Assembly (NCBI RefSeq): GCF_000143415.4
Contig: NW_003314266.1
Location: forward strand, 1,000,813 to 1,064,812
DNA length: 64,000 nt
Origin: Selaginella moellendorffii
Taxonomy: Eukaryota > Streptophyta > Lycopodiopsida > Selaginellales > Selaginellaceae
Direction of reading: 5' to 3'
Positions within the stretch are counted from its first letter, which is position 1. Every line of letters starts with the position of its first letter. Below are positions 22,069 through 32,696 of this stretch, piece after piece. The notes beneath the pieces were generated by a model. The model was not told the origin of the DNA, made no database searches, and was given only the letters and a program-made list of their open reading frames with translations. A program made the position numbers and the translations under genes.

Positions 22069-22636
22069 ATGCTGGAAGAATCCGACCAGATGCTCACTGT
22101 CTTGTTCCGCGATCTAAATCCAACTCCCTCGGCCTACTCCAATCCTCTCACCGCCCCTCTCCTGGAATGCTTCGATTTCAGCGTTATTTGTAAGTTTCCT
22201 CTCGAGAAATCGATCAAATTCTACCTCGTCGCCTTTAGATCCGTGAGGAAAGCCACGGCAGACGATACGCTGCTCTATAAGCTCGATGCCGCCGCACAAG
22301 CGGAAGCTCTAGAATCTGGAGGCCTTCTCAGGGTAATCAAACTTCTCTAGATCCAGAGATTTCTAGCACAAAATTGATGGAGATTTCTTTCTTTCGCAGT
22401 ACTGGTATGGTCGATTAAACGCACAGAGGGAATGCCTTGCGATGTGTGTATGGTCATCGAGAGACGCCGCGATTCGAGCCGGCACACTGCCGGCACACAT
22501 CCAAGCCGCGTCCGTAGCGCACAGGATGTACGATACGTACTCTTTGGAGAGATACTGGCTCGAACTCTCGCCGTCTGGATCCCCAGATCGGCGCCTCACC
22601 GTCACGCTAAATACGATTAGCCAAACCAAACCGTAG
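22069..22636 (+). CDS. Small UPF0643-like protein of unknown function, 166 aa
   Basis: Two exons, 22069-22332 and 22400-22636, with a 67-nt GT-AG intron; 88 plus 78 codons and a TAG stop. The frame is closed by a stop upstream of the chosen ATG, which fixes the start. Exon 2 begins YWYGRLNAQRECLAMCVW and continues into VAHRMYDTYSLERYWLEL. The pattern (a Tyr/Trp-Gly strand, Cys-Leu strand, SSRDAA helix, Met-Tyr-x-x-Tyr-x-Leu-Glu) resembles small fungal UPF0643-type proteins that I recall with a ferredoxin-like fold, but this is from memory and unverified. No targeting peptide or membrane segment is seen. No enzymatic role can be proposed. If the fungal resemblance holds, transfer from fungi is possible. 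Confidence 0.7.
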
Positions 22637-22970
22637 CGATTTTTTAACGGTAAGTAATCCGGCCCCGAGCGTCCGTTTTTACGTGCGTGCTTTGGAAATG
22701 ATCTGCCATGCTGAGGTGGGCAGAGGACAGCCCTTGGATTTTTATAGGGCGATTTATTGTCAGGGGATCTTGTTTGTTACAATCGTTGATTTTTAAAAAT
22801 CGTGCCGGGAATGATCATGCCAATCAGACGGCCGCTAACGCGTAGCTCGTGCAAGCCGTTGGATCGGCTTGGGATCCGACGGCTGTCATGTTTCTTGTTC
22901 GTCCAGGGATAGAGCAGGGAATTGGAAGCGCTGGGCTCGTGCGCCTGGGAAATCGACGATCGATCGATCG
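22637..22970 (+). promoter_or_regulatory. Upstream region of the bHLH gene
   Basis: 334 bp between the UPF0643-like gene and the bHLH start, probably holding the first gene's 3' end and the bHLH promoter and leader. A gatcgatcgatcgat microsatellite lies directly before the ATG (about 22957-22972). No other element is clear. Confidence 0.4.
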
Positions 22971-24122
22971 ATGGAGGACAATGTGATTCAATGTTTCAGA
23001 GGCGACGAGCTTCTTCTGGCGCCAGGGATGATCCAGGGGATGATCCCAGCGGCCGCCCTGGATAGCTTTCAGGTAAAGCACCTCGCGCATTGGTCTACCA
23101 CAGAGCCGTCGTTCGTCCCGATCTTTGTCAAGTCCGATCCAATCCTCCATCCCTCAAGCTGGCCGCCGCTGGAAATCGTGGAAGAATCGCAGGCGGGGGA
23201 TGTGTTCTACGCGAATCCACTGGTGGACTGCCATGGCGTAGATTTTGATTTCCATCCAGCGGACAGGCGCCAGGGATTGAGCTGGGCGATGCAAAGTCCG
23301 CTGGCCGATGAGATTCTTCTAAGATGCGAGGCACTGCCCGATCTGGAAGCAGACATCCCGGAAGCGCGATTTCTCAAGAACGAGCCGATACGCTTTGCCG
23401 GATTCCTGGACGATGTCACTACCAGCTCGTCGGGAAGCGTTGTCGAAGACTGCTGCGATTTCGATCAGATAATGGCGCCGGTAGCGCCGCAGCCCCAGAT
23501 TTTTCACTCTCTCGGCGGATCATCGGCTTGTCCAAGCTCATGGTTTGGCAGTGATCAGAATCCTCGCTCGTCTGGGAACGAAGATCTGGAAGCCGCGCTT
23601 GGAAATGGGACCAGTTACGATGAGCCACCAAAGAAGCTGCTAAAGACGTCGCGGATTGAAGCTCGGGAGTGGGATGATCACGATCAGGGATTCAAGAGAA
23701 AGAACAAGGAAGAAGAAGAAGAACAAGAGGAAGAACTGGATCAGGAGAGCGATCTACATCCAGCCGAGAAGAAAAGATCATGCCAGAGATCCTCAAGGCA
23801 GCAGCAGCAGAGGGAGCCATGGAGCTCGATCGATCCACAGAGCGTGGCAGCGAGGCGCAGGAGAAAGAGGATCAGCGAGCGCGTCCGGTGGCTGGAGAAG
23901 CTCATCCCCGGCGGAAGCAAGATGGACACGGCGAGCATGCTCGGGGAGGCGATCCGCTACGTCAAGTTCCTCCAGCTCCAGGTGGAGCTCCTGGAAATGA
24001 TCGGCGGCGGTGACGAAGATCACCACCGCCCGCCCAACTCGCCCCTCGTCCTGTCCGAGGAGCTCCAGGAGGTTCTCTTCCGGAAGAGGTGCTGTGTCGC
24101 GGCGATCAAACAGTCAACGTGA
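22971..24122 (+). CDS. bHLH transcription factor, subfamily VIII (HEC/IND-like), 383 aa
   Basis: Single-exon nuclear transcription factor. The bHLH domain lies near residues 285-345: [20 protein letters not shown] (basic region and helix 1), a loop with [12 protein letters not shown], then helix 2 [24 protein letters not shown] together with KMDTASML is typical of the HECATE/INDEHISCENT group, known in angiosperms for gynoecium and auxin-cytokinin control. As in that group, the E-box-reading Glu of the basic region is Ala. A Lys replaces the acidic residue usually found in R-R-E/D-R-I. The long N-terminus is acidic with a Glu-rich run (about 245-260) and a KKRS patch that may serve as a nuclear signal. 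The ATG at 22971 is the first in frame near the conserved-looking start. The gene converges with PAM16, whose stop lies 53 bp away. Confidence 0.92.
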   Translation: MEDNVIQCFRGDELLLAPGMIQGMIPAAALDSFQVKHLAHWSTTEPSFVPIFVKSDPILHPSSWPPLEIVEESQAGDVFYANPLVDCHGVDFDFHPADRRQGLSWAMQSPLADEILLRCEALPDLEADIPEARFLKNEPIRFAGFLDDVTTSSSGSVVEDCCDFDQIMAPVAPQPQIFHSLGGSSACPSSWFGSDQNPRSSGNEDLEAALGNGTSYDEPPKKLLKTSRIEAREWDDHDQGFKRKNKEEEEEQEEELDQESDLHPAEKKRSCQRSSRQQQQREPWSSIDPQSVAARRRRKRISERVRWLEKLIPGGSKMDTASMLGEAIRYVKFLQLQVELLEMIGGGDEDHHRPPNSPLVLSEELQEVLFRKRCCVAAIKQST

Positions 24123-24175
24123 AAAGTCAAAGGCCCCGGGAGAGTCAAGTCAGTGAGAGAGGAGTTCTTTTTTGT

Positions 24176-24721
24176 TTACTGCCCTTTGTTGTTCTTCTCG
24201 GCTTCCAATCGTTCCTTGGCTCTTTGGACCTTGGATTGAATGTAGAAGCTCCCGATCTTCGCGTTCCTCTCAAATAAGTTCTCATACTTCTGCGAAAATG
24301 CCAGCGTTGTCTAAGAGTTGATGATCTAACCCAAGAAAAAATCGTGTCACCTTCAAGATTTCTTCCCACGGAGTTTTCTCGCTGACGCCCAAAATCATCC
24401 TGGCTTCGTGCAGCGACATTTTCTTGGTCGATTTCTCGGCGATATCTTGGAGCGTCTCCTGAGCCACGCCCGTTTTGGATGCATCTACAACACAGCATCC
24501 AAGTGAAAGGCTCCACAATCGTTTTTTAAAGAAAAAATCGCGGAGACAGCTAAAAACTCACTGATCAGCGCTTGCTTGTACGCTTGAGACACCGCGCGCA
24601 GCAAAATCCCCGACCCAATCACGATCAAATTCGCGATAACTTTCGCGATCTGGAAGCACGATCTGTTAGTAGCGGCCGCATTCTCCCTCCCGGATTGATC
24701 TACACGCACCTGACCCACCAT
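24176..24721 (-). CDS. PAM16: PAM16/TIM16 import motor subunit, 115 aa
   Basis: Component of the presequence-translocase-associated motor on the matrix face of the mitochondrial inner membrane. It is a J-like protein that pairs with PAM18 and restrains Hsp70 activation. Four exons were inferred: 24710-24721 (12 nt, MVGQ), 24562-24649, 24351-24484 and 24176-24289, separated by 60-, 77- and 61-nt GT-AG introns; 348 nt in frame. Conserved blocks are ANLIVIGSGILLRAVSQAYK, SKTGVAQE, LHEARMILGVSEKTPWEEI and YENLFERNAKIGSFYIQSKV. As expected, the HPD motif of true J proteins is absent. The first intron is also open and divisible by three, so its splicing is the least certain point. Head-to-head with the HNH gene, 161 bp between ATGs. 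Confidence 0.93.
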
Positions 24722-24882
24722 CTAGCCTCAAGAACCCTAATGTGCTCCTTCACACGTGGCACAATCAGCGCATGCCACGTAAAAAGCTGGTTTTACCGCC
24801 ACGTGTAGGGCAAAAGGCATATGCTGACGGGGTTATTCTTTTCTTCTCTTCTTCGTGTTCTTCCTTCTTTCTTTGGGGAAGA
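24722..24882. promoter_or_regulatory. 161-bp divergent promoter, PAM16 / HNH protein
   Basis: Holds an AACCCTAA box at 24733 and CACGTGG/CCACGTG-type G-box elements near 24752 and 24809, with a further CCACGT near 24775. Both start codons flank it directly. Co-regulation is inferred only from layout. Confidence 0.5.
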
Positions 24883-26119
24883 ATGCCTAGCCAGATGATC
24901 CTCGAGCGATCATTCTTCTCCCATGGGAGCGATAGGGTTTTCGTTTTCTCGGTGAAGCGCCACGCGCCGCCGGGCCAATCTTCGTTCAAATACAGGATTC
25001 AGGGCAAAGGCGGAGCTCCGCACAAGAAATCCAAGGGGGATGGGAGCTCTCATCCAAATGCAGCAGCCAAGGAGAGCTCGTTGGAGGGAATGGCAGCGGC
25101 GGCCGTGGCGGCGGCCCAAGAAGCAGCGGAAGAGGCGAGCTGGATGGCTCTGGACGATGACGATTCGTGTGATCAGGCCGATGATCTCAAGAAATTCAAG
25201 GGGCTTGTTCTCGATCTCTCCTACAGGTAACTTGTTCGTCTAGAAATCTTCGCATTGGAATGACACTGACAGATATTTTGGGATAATGTAGACCGATTAA
25301 CATTGTGGGATGGAAGCGCGCATTATGCCTTGAGATCCTTGAGAAGGTTAGCCTTATCATAAAATTTGGTTTGATATATCCATAGCTTCCTAGGCGGAAG
25401 TCCTCGTTTACTACGATCAACTTGTTTGTTCTCCGAGCAGAGTGTTCTTCATTCCTGCCGTTTTAAAGGTACGAATACATGGAATTTCTTCGCACTTGTT
25501 AAGCTCCAAGTTTGTTTCCACAGATGGTCGATTTCGTATACTCGCCGAAGCCCAAGACCTTACGGCTGAGCTTGAGTAGAACCAACGTTTTCATCCGAGA
25601 CAAATTCAAATGCCAGTAAGATCCATGGAAAAAAAGAGATTTCAAGGCTGTCGCTAACTTAAACCAGCCGCTTGGCATTCATAGGTACTGCGACCACGAC
25701 AGAGACTTGACAATCGATCATGTCCTTCCGGTTTCCAAAGGCGGCAGCCATAGCTGGGACAATCTGGTAAAAGCCCATTCGATTAAAAAGCTTCTCTCGA
25801 TGATCAAAGTTTTCTCTCATCTCGCAGGTAACAGCGTGTAAGCGCTGCAATGGCAAGAAGGGAAGCAGATTACTAGAGGACGTGGAGATGAAGCTGGACA
25901 AGGCTCCAAAGGTGAGGGAGATCGACGATCAATTCGACCATTGCGTTCTTATTCCTTTGTCCTGGAATTTCATAGGAACCGAATGTCATGGATAGCAGAG
26001 AGCTACCGCCCAGCTACCGGGTCTTCAAGAACATAGTCCTCAACACCAAAGTACCATCGGAATGGATAGACTATTTACCGCAACGTCCAACCAAATTCGA
26101 CTATCATAGACGAGGATGA
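24883..26119 (+). CDS. HNH-endonuclease-domain protein, 291 aa
   Basis: Seven exons were inferred: 24883-25226, 25292-25346, 25394-25468, 25524-25615, 25685-25766, 25828-25911 and 25976-26119; introns 47-69 nt, total 876 nt in frame. The N-terminal half has an Ala-rich helix and acidic stretch. Exons 2-4 give RPINIVGWKRALCLEILEKA then SPSRVFFIPAVLK, the conserved lead-in of plant and cyanobacterial HNH proteins. The HNH core follows: CQYC, LTIDHVLPVSKGGSHSWDNL and TACKRCNGKKG, i.e. both zinc CxxC pairs and the catalytic Asp-His are present. Such proteins are predicted metal-dependent nucleases; plant members are thought to be plastid-targeted, but the N-terminus here is not a clear transit peptide. 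Substrate unknown. Confidence 0.9.
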
Positions 26120-26846
26120 TCTAATCTCCAAAACCATGTAAATCTAATGCTCATATAAAACTGCCAAACCATGTAAATCTAATGTAAGGTTTAGTCAACG
26201 CCTAAAAAGGAACGGAATATGCACTCCACATAAAAGATTCAGAACATTCTGTCTGTGTTAAAGCATATACTTGTTAAACCCTATATTGCCCAAACCTAAT
26301 TAAAACTTGCCGAAGCAGAGTTTGCTTTTCTACCGAAGCTGGGCCGAACCTGACAGCTGCCTACCGAGGCAAATCAGCCACCACCGGAGCTACTCTATCT
26401 TGTTTCCTTGCGATGGTTTTCATTGTTTTCTCATATCTTGCTCTCGCTTTTCTCCATTTTTTTTCTCTCTACGCTTTCCTCGTTACACGCCTTTGCGCGA
26501 TGCGATGCTGATCTCGAGCTTTTCCAGTCAATGCGAAGAAGGAATCCAAATCCAAATCGCGGCGGCTTGAATCGCAGCTGCCGAGCTTTTCTCCCATCGG
26601 CGGGATCCGAGTGAGCGGGATCGAGAATCATCGCTCGGGATTGCAGGGAAGAACATTCGTACGAGGTATGGAGGAAAAAAAAGAAAGAAAGAAAGGAGAA
26701 GCACCAAAAAAAATGTCCCTATTGCTTGCTTGCCTGCTTTTTCCTCGATTGGATTCCTCTCTTGGTGGTTCTTCCCATAGGGTTCTTGCGTTGCGCGCAT
26801 TCGAATTGCTAACGAGCTCTCTCTCATTGTTTCTGGATTGACAGAG
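26120..26846 (+). promoter_or_regulatory. Intergenic region and probable leader of the AT-hook gene
   Basis: No coding gene is supported. A possible 5'-UTR intron runs from a GT at 26666 (cgag/gtatgg) to an AG at 26844, just before the ATG at 26847. Pyrimidine-rich runs near 26410-26475 suit a transcribed plant leader or promoter. Confidence 0.4.
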
Positions 26847-27224
26847 ATGCCTCCAGCGAGGAAGAAAGCCAAAAAAGTGGACGCGGCGGAGCCATCCAGC
26901 AGCGGCAGCGCAGATCCACCGGCACAGAAAAAGCGAGGCCGGCCTCGCAAGATCGTCGTCAAGGAGGAGGAGGAGGAGGATCAGCAGGAATACAAGAGCG
27001 CCTCCATCGCCGCCGAGCAAGAGGCATTGAAGCGAGCCAAGCTCCCAGCGATTCAAGGATCGTCGGAGATGATAGGCGAGCCGGATGGGGGAAAAATTCT
27101 CTCGGAGCCCGCCAGCGCCATCAAAGCTCCCACCGCTGCTGCCGCTGCCGCCAAGAGGGATGGGCGACGTCGCAAGAGCGAGCCTCACAGAGCTCCGGGT
27201 GTTCTCATCGAAGGCTTTTTGTGA
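26847..27224 (+). CDS. Small AT-hook protein, 125 aa
   Basis: Open frame starting MPPARKKAKKVDAAEP with a clear AT-hook KKRGRPRKIVVK at about residues 33-44. An acidic run (EEEEED), an Ala-rich stretch and a basic KRDGRRRKSEPHR segment follow. AT-hooks bind the minor groove of AT-rich DNA, so a nuclear chromatin role is likely. Codon usage is GC-rich like its neighbours. The C-terminal boundary is uncertain: the stop overlaps a good donor (GTGAGC at 27221), so the gene may continue in unrecognised 3' exons. I cannot name a closer family. Confidence 0.6.
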   Translation: MPPARKKAKKVDAAEPSSSGSADPPAQKKRGRPRKIVVKEEEEEDQQEYKSASIAAEQEALKRAKLPAIQGSSEMIGEPDGGKILSEPASAIKAPTAAAAAAKRDGRRRKSEPHRAPGVLIEGFL

Positions 27225-28510
27225 GCTCCATCGCCAACTAGGGAGAAGATGAAGATCACTGCAAAGACTCCATTGACACGAGATCGAGATCGATCAAAGG
27301 TTAGGCCAAGCTCCACTGCGATTCTATTCTTTCTTCGCTTTTTTTTTTTCTTCGTTGTTCTTCGTCGCCTTGTTCCAGATCGTCGTTGATTCATTCATTC
27401 GTTTTTATCTCTTGGATTTTTTCTGGGATATCATCGCTGTTTGCTCGAAGTGTTCTAGCAGTTCTAAGTAGCTGTGGAATTTTTATTTTTTTTCCTCTCT
27501 TTTTTTCTAAGACAGTCCAAGCAAAATCCCAAACTTTTGTCCTCGTGTTCTTCAGCCGCGCCGTGTTTTTCCGTTGCGAGATTTTCCTCCTCTTCGCGTT
27601 TCCTGGATTTGTTTAGCGTAAAAAGAACTGTCGGTGGTGGCTGATCAAGTGTTATCGATTGGAAGGAAAAAAAAAGAGAGAGGAAAGTGGAAAATTTTGA
27701 CTTCCTCCATGATTTTTATCGCTTGATCTTTTCTTACGCCTTGGTAGTGGTGGTGGCGTTCTTCCTTCTTCTCTGATTGATCTGGGCGTGCGTGCGTGCG
27801 TGTGTAGTATATCTCCTCCTCCTTCCTCCCCCCCTTTATTCCTTCTTCTTCTTCATGGTCTTTTTTCTTCCTCCCTGGAATCTACGTAGTACTTAAGACG
27901 AGTGAGAGTGAGAGAGAGAGAGAGAGAGAAGACAATAACCAATGCTTTCTTTGTGATAAATGGCATGGACAGAGCACACAGGCTAGTAGCAGCAGTACGT
28001 GGAAGGCTTTTAGAAAAAATATCATTCTTTTTTCACCCCATCTTTCCACCACCACTGATCAGGTGCCCCTATCAATCAATCAAACGCGAAATTTGATCTC
28101 GCTAGACCTACTCCATCCAATCTAAGCTAAGTCGCCCCCGCTACATTCTTCATCCTTTATTTCACTGCCTAGTAGAGACCAATCCCCTTGCCCTAGCTCC
28201 TCGATCGATCGATCGATCGAGCGATTGTTCTCAGTAGAGGAGCTCCGATCGCGTTGCTCGCCGGCGCCTAGGCCGGCAGCAGAGATAGCACAGGCAGAGG
28301 CAGCACATCGAGCACCAGAAGAAAATTCCCCTCATCGCGATCGCGCTATCTTGCCCTAATCCCTACGCCCAAATTTATTCCCCCTTCCCCCTTTTTGACC
28401 TAGAACTTGTTCTTTCCGCGATCGACAATGCGGCATCCGCGAGGTAAGAAATCGTCGCGATGGACGCCACAGCTGTGACTCGCGCGATCGCGTGAGAGGA
28501 ATCGGCGAGA
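27225..28510 (+). other. Pyrimidine-rich gap before the starch synthase gene
   Basis: 1.3 kb without a convincing coding region. It has long T/C-rich runs, a gcgtgcgtgcgtgcgtgt repeat near 27787, a (ga)n run at about 27904-27930 and a gatc repeat at about 28201-28222. It probably contains the 3' end of the AT-hook gene and the promoter and leader of the starch synthase. Confidence 0.5.
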
Positions 28511-31299
28511 ATGGCGAGTGTTTTGCCGCTGGGGCAGATTCTCTGTGGCCGCGAGATCAGTGCTGGCAATATCGGCGCTCGAGGACTGCCTTTGCGGGTG
28601 AGGGTGAGTTTCATCGGCAGCTCCAGGAGGAAATCCAGCAAGTATGACCACTATTTCGCTTCTTCCAATGTGGATCTCGAGTCGGCCGAGGAGAAGATCC
28701 AGCGCCTTACCGCCACCGTCGAGAGGCTCAAGGCACGCATTGCGGAGCTGGAGGGTTTGGTTCCAAGCACGAGATCTCGCGTGGAAGAGAGCATGGAGCA
28801 GCAGCCAACTCCAAAGCAACTTCTAAAGAGCATCACGATGGTATCGCAAACTTTTAGAGTGCTTTCGTTGCGCGGTTAACACTTGTTTGCTTTTGTTTAG
28901 AACGTACCAGTGTTGAAGCCGGAGCCATCGCAAAAACTGGGAGAAATCGATCGACTACCGAGTATCGTCTGGCCGTCCCCGAGCGATGAGATACCGTTTT
29001 GGAAGCGAGGTCGACTGAGGCATGAAGTAGCAGGGCTTGGCTCGACAAAGGACGTAGAAAACGATCGAAATCCACTCTATATCATCCATGTCACGGCGGA
29101 GATGGTGCCTCTAGCAAAGGTTGGAGGTTTGGGGGACGTGGTTACTGGTTTGAGCCGGGCATGCATTGACAGGGGACACAAAGTGGAGATCATGATTCCT
29201 TTCTACGAGTGCATACCAGGTGAACAGATCAAAGGCTTCAGTCCTGGTGAATCCTACTCGTCTTATCACAAGGGGAACTGGATCTCGGTTCAAGTTTACC
29301 GAGGCAAGATCGCTGGAGCGTCGGTCTTACTTGTCCAGCCGAAGAACCAGTTTTTCAAGGGGTCGAGTATCTATGGTGGATCTTACGACGAACTCGAAGC
29401 GTATTTGTTTTTCAGCCGTGCTTGCCTGGAGTGGATGCAGGTTTGCCGTGCATTTTTTGATCGTTTTCGTTTTTTCCTTCTTTTTTCAAGTTGTTTGTTC
29501 GCAGGTGACAAACAATCACCCGGATATCATCCACGCTCATGAGTGGCATACTGGAGCTGTATCGATGCTTTACTGGGATATGTATCATCACTTGTCCTTG
29601 AAGGTAATAGCTCATGATCGCTCGGATAGATTTGACACTCGACTTTACGGCAGAAACCAAGACTTGTGCTTACTATTCACAACATGGAGCATTACGGAGA
29701 ATGCAGGTGCGATCCCTTCAGTTTGTTTCATTTACTTACGCTTTGATACTGGTCAGGATGGAACAGCTCAACATGTGCGGTCTAGAAGGTTCAACTTATC
29801 GCACATCTGATAAAGTAGAAGTATCTTGTGTTGTTTAGACCGTTTTATTGATTCTTATTTTCTATTGCAGGCTGTCGATGATCGAACAATCGGACACAAT
29901 CCTGAGAGGCTCAGCTTGCTCAAGGGAGGGATTGTGTACAGCAATGCTGTAACGTAAGTTTTCTTTAGCTTGTCGGCAATCTTAACTGCTCGGCTAATGG
30001 CAGAACTGTGTCACCGTCTTATGTCAATGAGACGCTTTGCTCGGGATGGCTGTCAAGCACTTTGATGAAGCACCGTTCCAAGTAATTGTACTCGACCTGG
30101 TAAAACCTACAGAGCAACACATCGCAAACTTTAATTCTTTGTACAGATATTTTGGAATCCTGAACGGGATCGACACAGAGCTATGGAATCCGGAGACAGA
30201 TCCTTACCTGCCCGTGGGATTTTCAGGTGACGAGTTTCTTTACACTTCAATGTATTGACGTCCTAGTTTCTTCAGCAACGGATTTAATGGGAAAACAAGC
30301 TTGTAAGCAGTATCTACAGAGAGGTCTTGGGCTTGAACCGGACGAGTTGCCCACTCAAAGGAAGACATACCAAGAATGCAAGCGTTCGCCTTTGATCGTG
30401 TGCATCACGAGATTGGTGGCTCAGAAAGGGATTCATCTCATACGGCATGCCATGTATCACGTAGATCAAATGGTAAGATCCGGTTTAAGTTTGTATCTTA
30501 CGACGTCACAATGTTTACAGGATGGCCAATTCGTGCTTCTAGGCACGTCACGCGATCCTCGTGTGAAGGGAGAATTCGAGCACCACGCTACAAAGGTGTG
30601 TGCTTTTACATCTAGCGTCGTTACTCTAACTTTTACATTTTTGCAGTTCGGGGATAGTAAGAAGGTGCGATTGCTGCTGACATACAGGTGAAGCGAAAAT
30701 TGGTGAGAGTTGGTTGTAGATTTGTGACAAAGCTGTTTGCTTTGTAGTGAGGAGTTAGCGCATTTGCTATATGCAGCAGCGGATATCGTACTGGTGCCAT
30801 CCATGTTTGAGCCTTGTGGCTTGACTCAGATGATTGGGATGCGATATGGAGCGGTAAAAAAACACAAAGTGAAGCGAAACCAAAGCACTGACTCTTTGTT
30901 TTTCTTTTTCTTTTTTCTTTGTTGCAGATTCCTGTTGTCCGAAAGACGGGTGGCTTGGCGGATACTGTTTTCGACGTGGAGCATTCGAAAGCGATTGACG
31001 CCAATGGGTAAGTCTTTTCAATGCTTGATGTCGCTTACACTGGGGAATTCACAGGTTTGTTTTCGAAGGAATCGACGAGAGGTCGCTCAACAGTGCCTTG
31101 GATCGTGCTCTGCAACAGTTTCGCGAGAGTAAGCTTGTGTTCTTAATACCCAAACATCTAAACTTTAGTTTCTTTTGGTTTCTTTTCTTCAGAGCCCCAC
31201 CACTGGCAGGCTTTGGTCTCGAAAGTTATGCTGCTAGACAACAGCTGGAACAAATCCGCAAGGGAGTACGTCGGTGTTTACAACTCTGTGCGTGTCTAA
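28511..31299 (+). CDS. Plastid starch synthase (GT5), class III-V type, 666 aa
   Basis: ADP-glucose-dependent alpha-1,4-glucan synthase. Fifteen exons were inferred (28511-28840, 28901-29440, 29505-29603, 29654-29706, 29757-29814, 29871-29953, 30004-30081, 30147-30226, 30276-30472, 30521-30595, 30647-30687, 30748-30853, 30928-31007, 31055-31128, 31193-31299); introns 47-74 nt, total 2001 nt in frame. The N-terminus resembles a transit peptide and is followed by a coiled-coil-like segment (about 55-85). The GT5 domain starts near 185 with [12 protein letters not shown], the ADP-glucose loop. Later blocks are [61 protein letters not shown] and [12 protein letters not shown]. Both Rossmann halves are complete. 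The coiled coil plus short length suggests a truncated SS4-like or SS5/SS6-like enzyme; class is undecided. Confidence 0.92.
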
Positions 31300-31463
31300 G
31301 CTAAGCGAGATAAAGGGAATGAAAGTATGAAATAATTATAAACCGTGACATGATCTTAACTCCTTGACTCTAGGAGCAAATCATGGAAGTTTAAAAAACT
31401 ACCAAACTACCACTTTCTTCGAGTCAAATCTCCCTACACAGAAAAAAAAGAGAGGTTTTAGCA

Positions 31464-32696
31464 ATGCTAAGAACTCGCAATGGCATCGGGAGCTGCAGTG
31501 GCGTGGACGAATCCATCGTGCAGGCATTCTTCCAAGACAATCACTACGCCAGCAGCAACGCCAACAATCCCGGTGGTAGCAGCAGCAGCAGGGACGGCGG
31601 CGGCAAATGCCATGGAAGAAATCCGCTAAGCGCGCTCGCTGGATTCATCACTTGCCTCCACAACTCGAGCGAAACCAGCTCGAGCAGGAAGGCCTGGGAG
31701 AAGCGCAAGGCGGTGGCGCTGCTGGAGCTCAGCAAGCAGCAGCAGGCGGCGCTGGCGGACAAGCAGGACACGATCGACATGCTCGAGTGGCAGCTGGAGC
31801 AGCTCCAGATGGCTACGTACGCGCTGGGAGTGTCCAACGACGAGGACGAGCTGCTCAAGCAAGCCCAAGGCGGCCAGGAGGAGAGCAGCGATCCAGCGCC
31901 TCTAACACCGCCGCCACCACCATCAGCGCCGCCACAAGCGCCGCCAGCTATCACCTCCGCCGCCGCCGCCACCCAAACTTACGCGCCGCTGGTGCTGCTC
32001 CTGGAGATGGCCGTGGTCCGGGCTCGCCTCTCGCTGCGCTACTTCTGCAACCTCTTCCTCAAGCAGATGGAGGCGTCGGGCTACCCGGTGTGCCGCGCGC
32101 TGGCGGAGATCGAGCCGGGCACCGCCTTCCTCCGCAAGGAGCACGCCGCCTACGTGCTCGACTCCAAGATCAACAAGGCCTTCTTCCACTGCTTCGAGAA
32201 CGAGAGCTTCGACGGCGCCGGGATCACGCAGATCCTCGACCCGGCCAAGCGCGCCGCCACCAAGCTCCACGAGTACCGCCGGATGGCGGGGCTGGACATC
32301 GGCGACGCCGTGAATAGCAAGAGCGCCTGGTTTGATCCCGAGTTCCTGCGCTTCTGCCAGCACAAGACGCGCGAGATGTGGGGCGAGTTTGGATTCAGCG
32401 TCGCGTTTCGGAGCGTGGAGGAGCGGGACTCGTTCACGGCGGCGTTTTTGGACGTGGCCAAGGCGGTGTGGCTGCTGCACAGGCTCGCGTTCGCGGTGAA
32501 TCCGGCCGTGGGGATCATCCGGGTGGCGAAAGGGACCGATATGGATGCGTCGTACGTGGAGGCGGTGGCGGCGCCCGAGAGGCCGTGTAGTGTCTGCGGC
32601 AAGGCCAAGGTGGTGGAGTTTATGGTGATGCCGGGCTTCCGGACGAACAACAAGGTGATCAAGTGCCAGGTCTATCCCCACGTCCAGTGCAAGTGA
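31464..32696 (+). CDS. DUF641 protein (GIL1/IRKI-like), 410 aa
   Basis: Single-exon gene, 164 bp after the starch synthase on the same strand. The N-terminal third is Ser/Gly-rich. A helix around 75-125 (WEKRKAVALLEL through DMLEWQLEQLQM) is probably coiled coil. A Pro-rich linker (about 147-165) leads into the DUF641 core, with LSLRYFCNLFLKQMEASGYP, AFFHCFENESFDG, WFDPEFLRFCQHKTREMW and the family end block GIIRVAKGTDMDASYVE, EFMVMPGFRTNNKVIKCQVY. Arabidopsis relatives include GIL1 (gravitropic in the light) and IRKI. Molecular function is not known; cytosolic or membrane-associated signalling is inferred from the family. Start is the first ATG of the open frame. Confidence 0.92.
   Translation: MLRTRNGIGSCSGVDESIVQAFFQDNHYASSNANNPGGSSSSRDGGGKCHGRNPLSALAGFITCLHNSSETSSSRKAWEKRKAVALLELSKQQQAALADKQDTIDMLEWQLEQLQMATYALGVSNDEDELLKQAQGGQEESSDPAPLTPPPPPSAPPQAPPAITSAAAATQTYAPLVLLLEMAVVRARLSLRYFCNLFLKQMEASGYPVCRALAEIEPGTAFLRKEHAAYVLDSKINKAFFHCFENESFDGAGITQILDPAKRAATKLHEYRRMAGLDIGDAVNSKSAWFDPEFLRFCQHKTREMWGEFGFSVAFRSVEERDSFTAAFLDVAKAVWLLHRLAFAVNPAVGIIRVAKGTDMDASYVEAVAAPERPCSVCGKAKVVEFMVMPGFRTNNKVIKCQVYPHVQCK

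Noticed and set aside
31923-32681. 252-codon minus-strand frame
   Set aside because: Antisense of the DUF641 gene.
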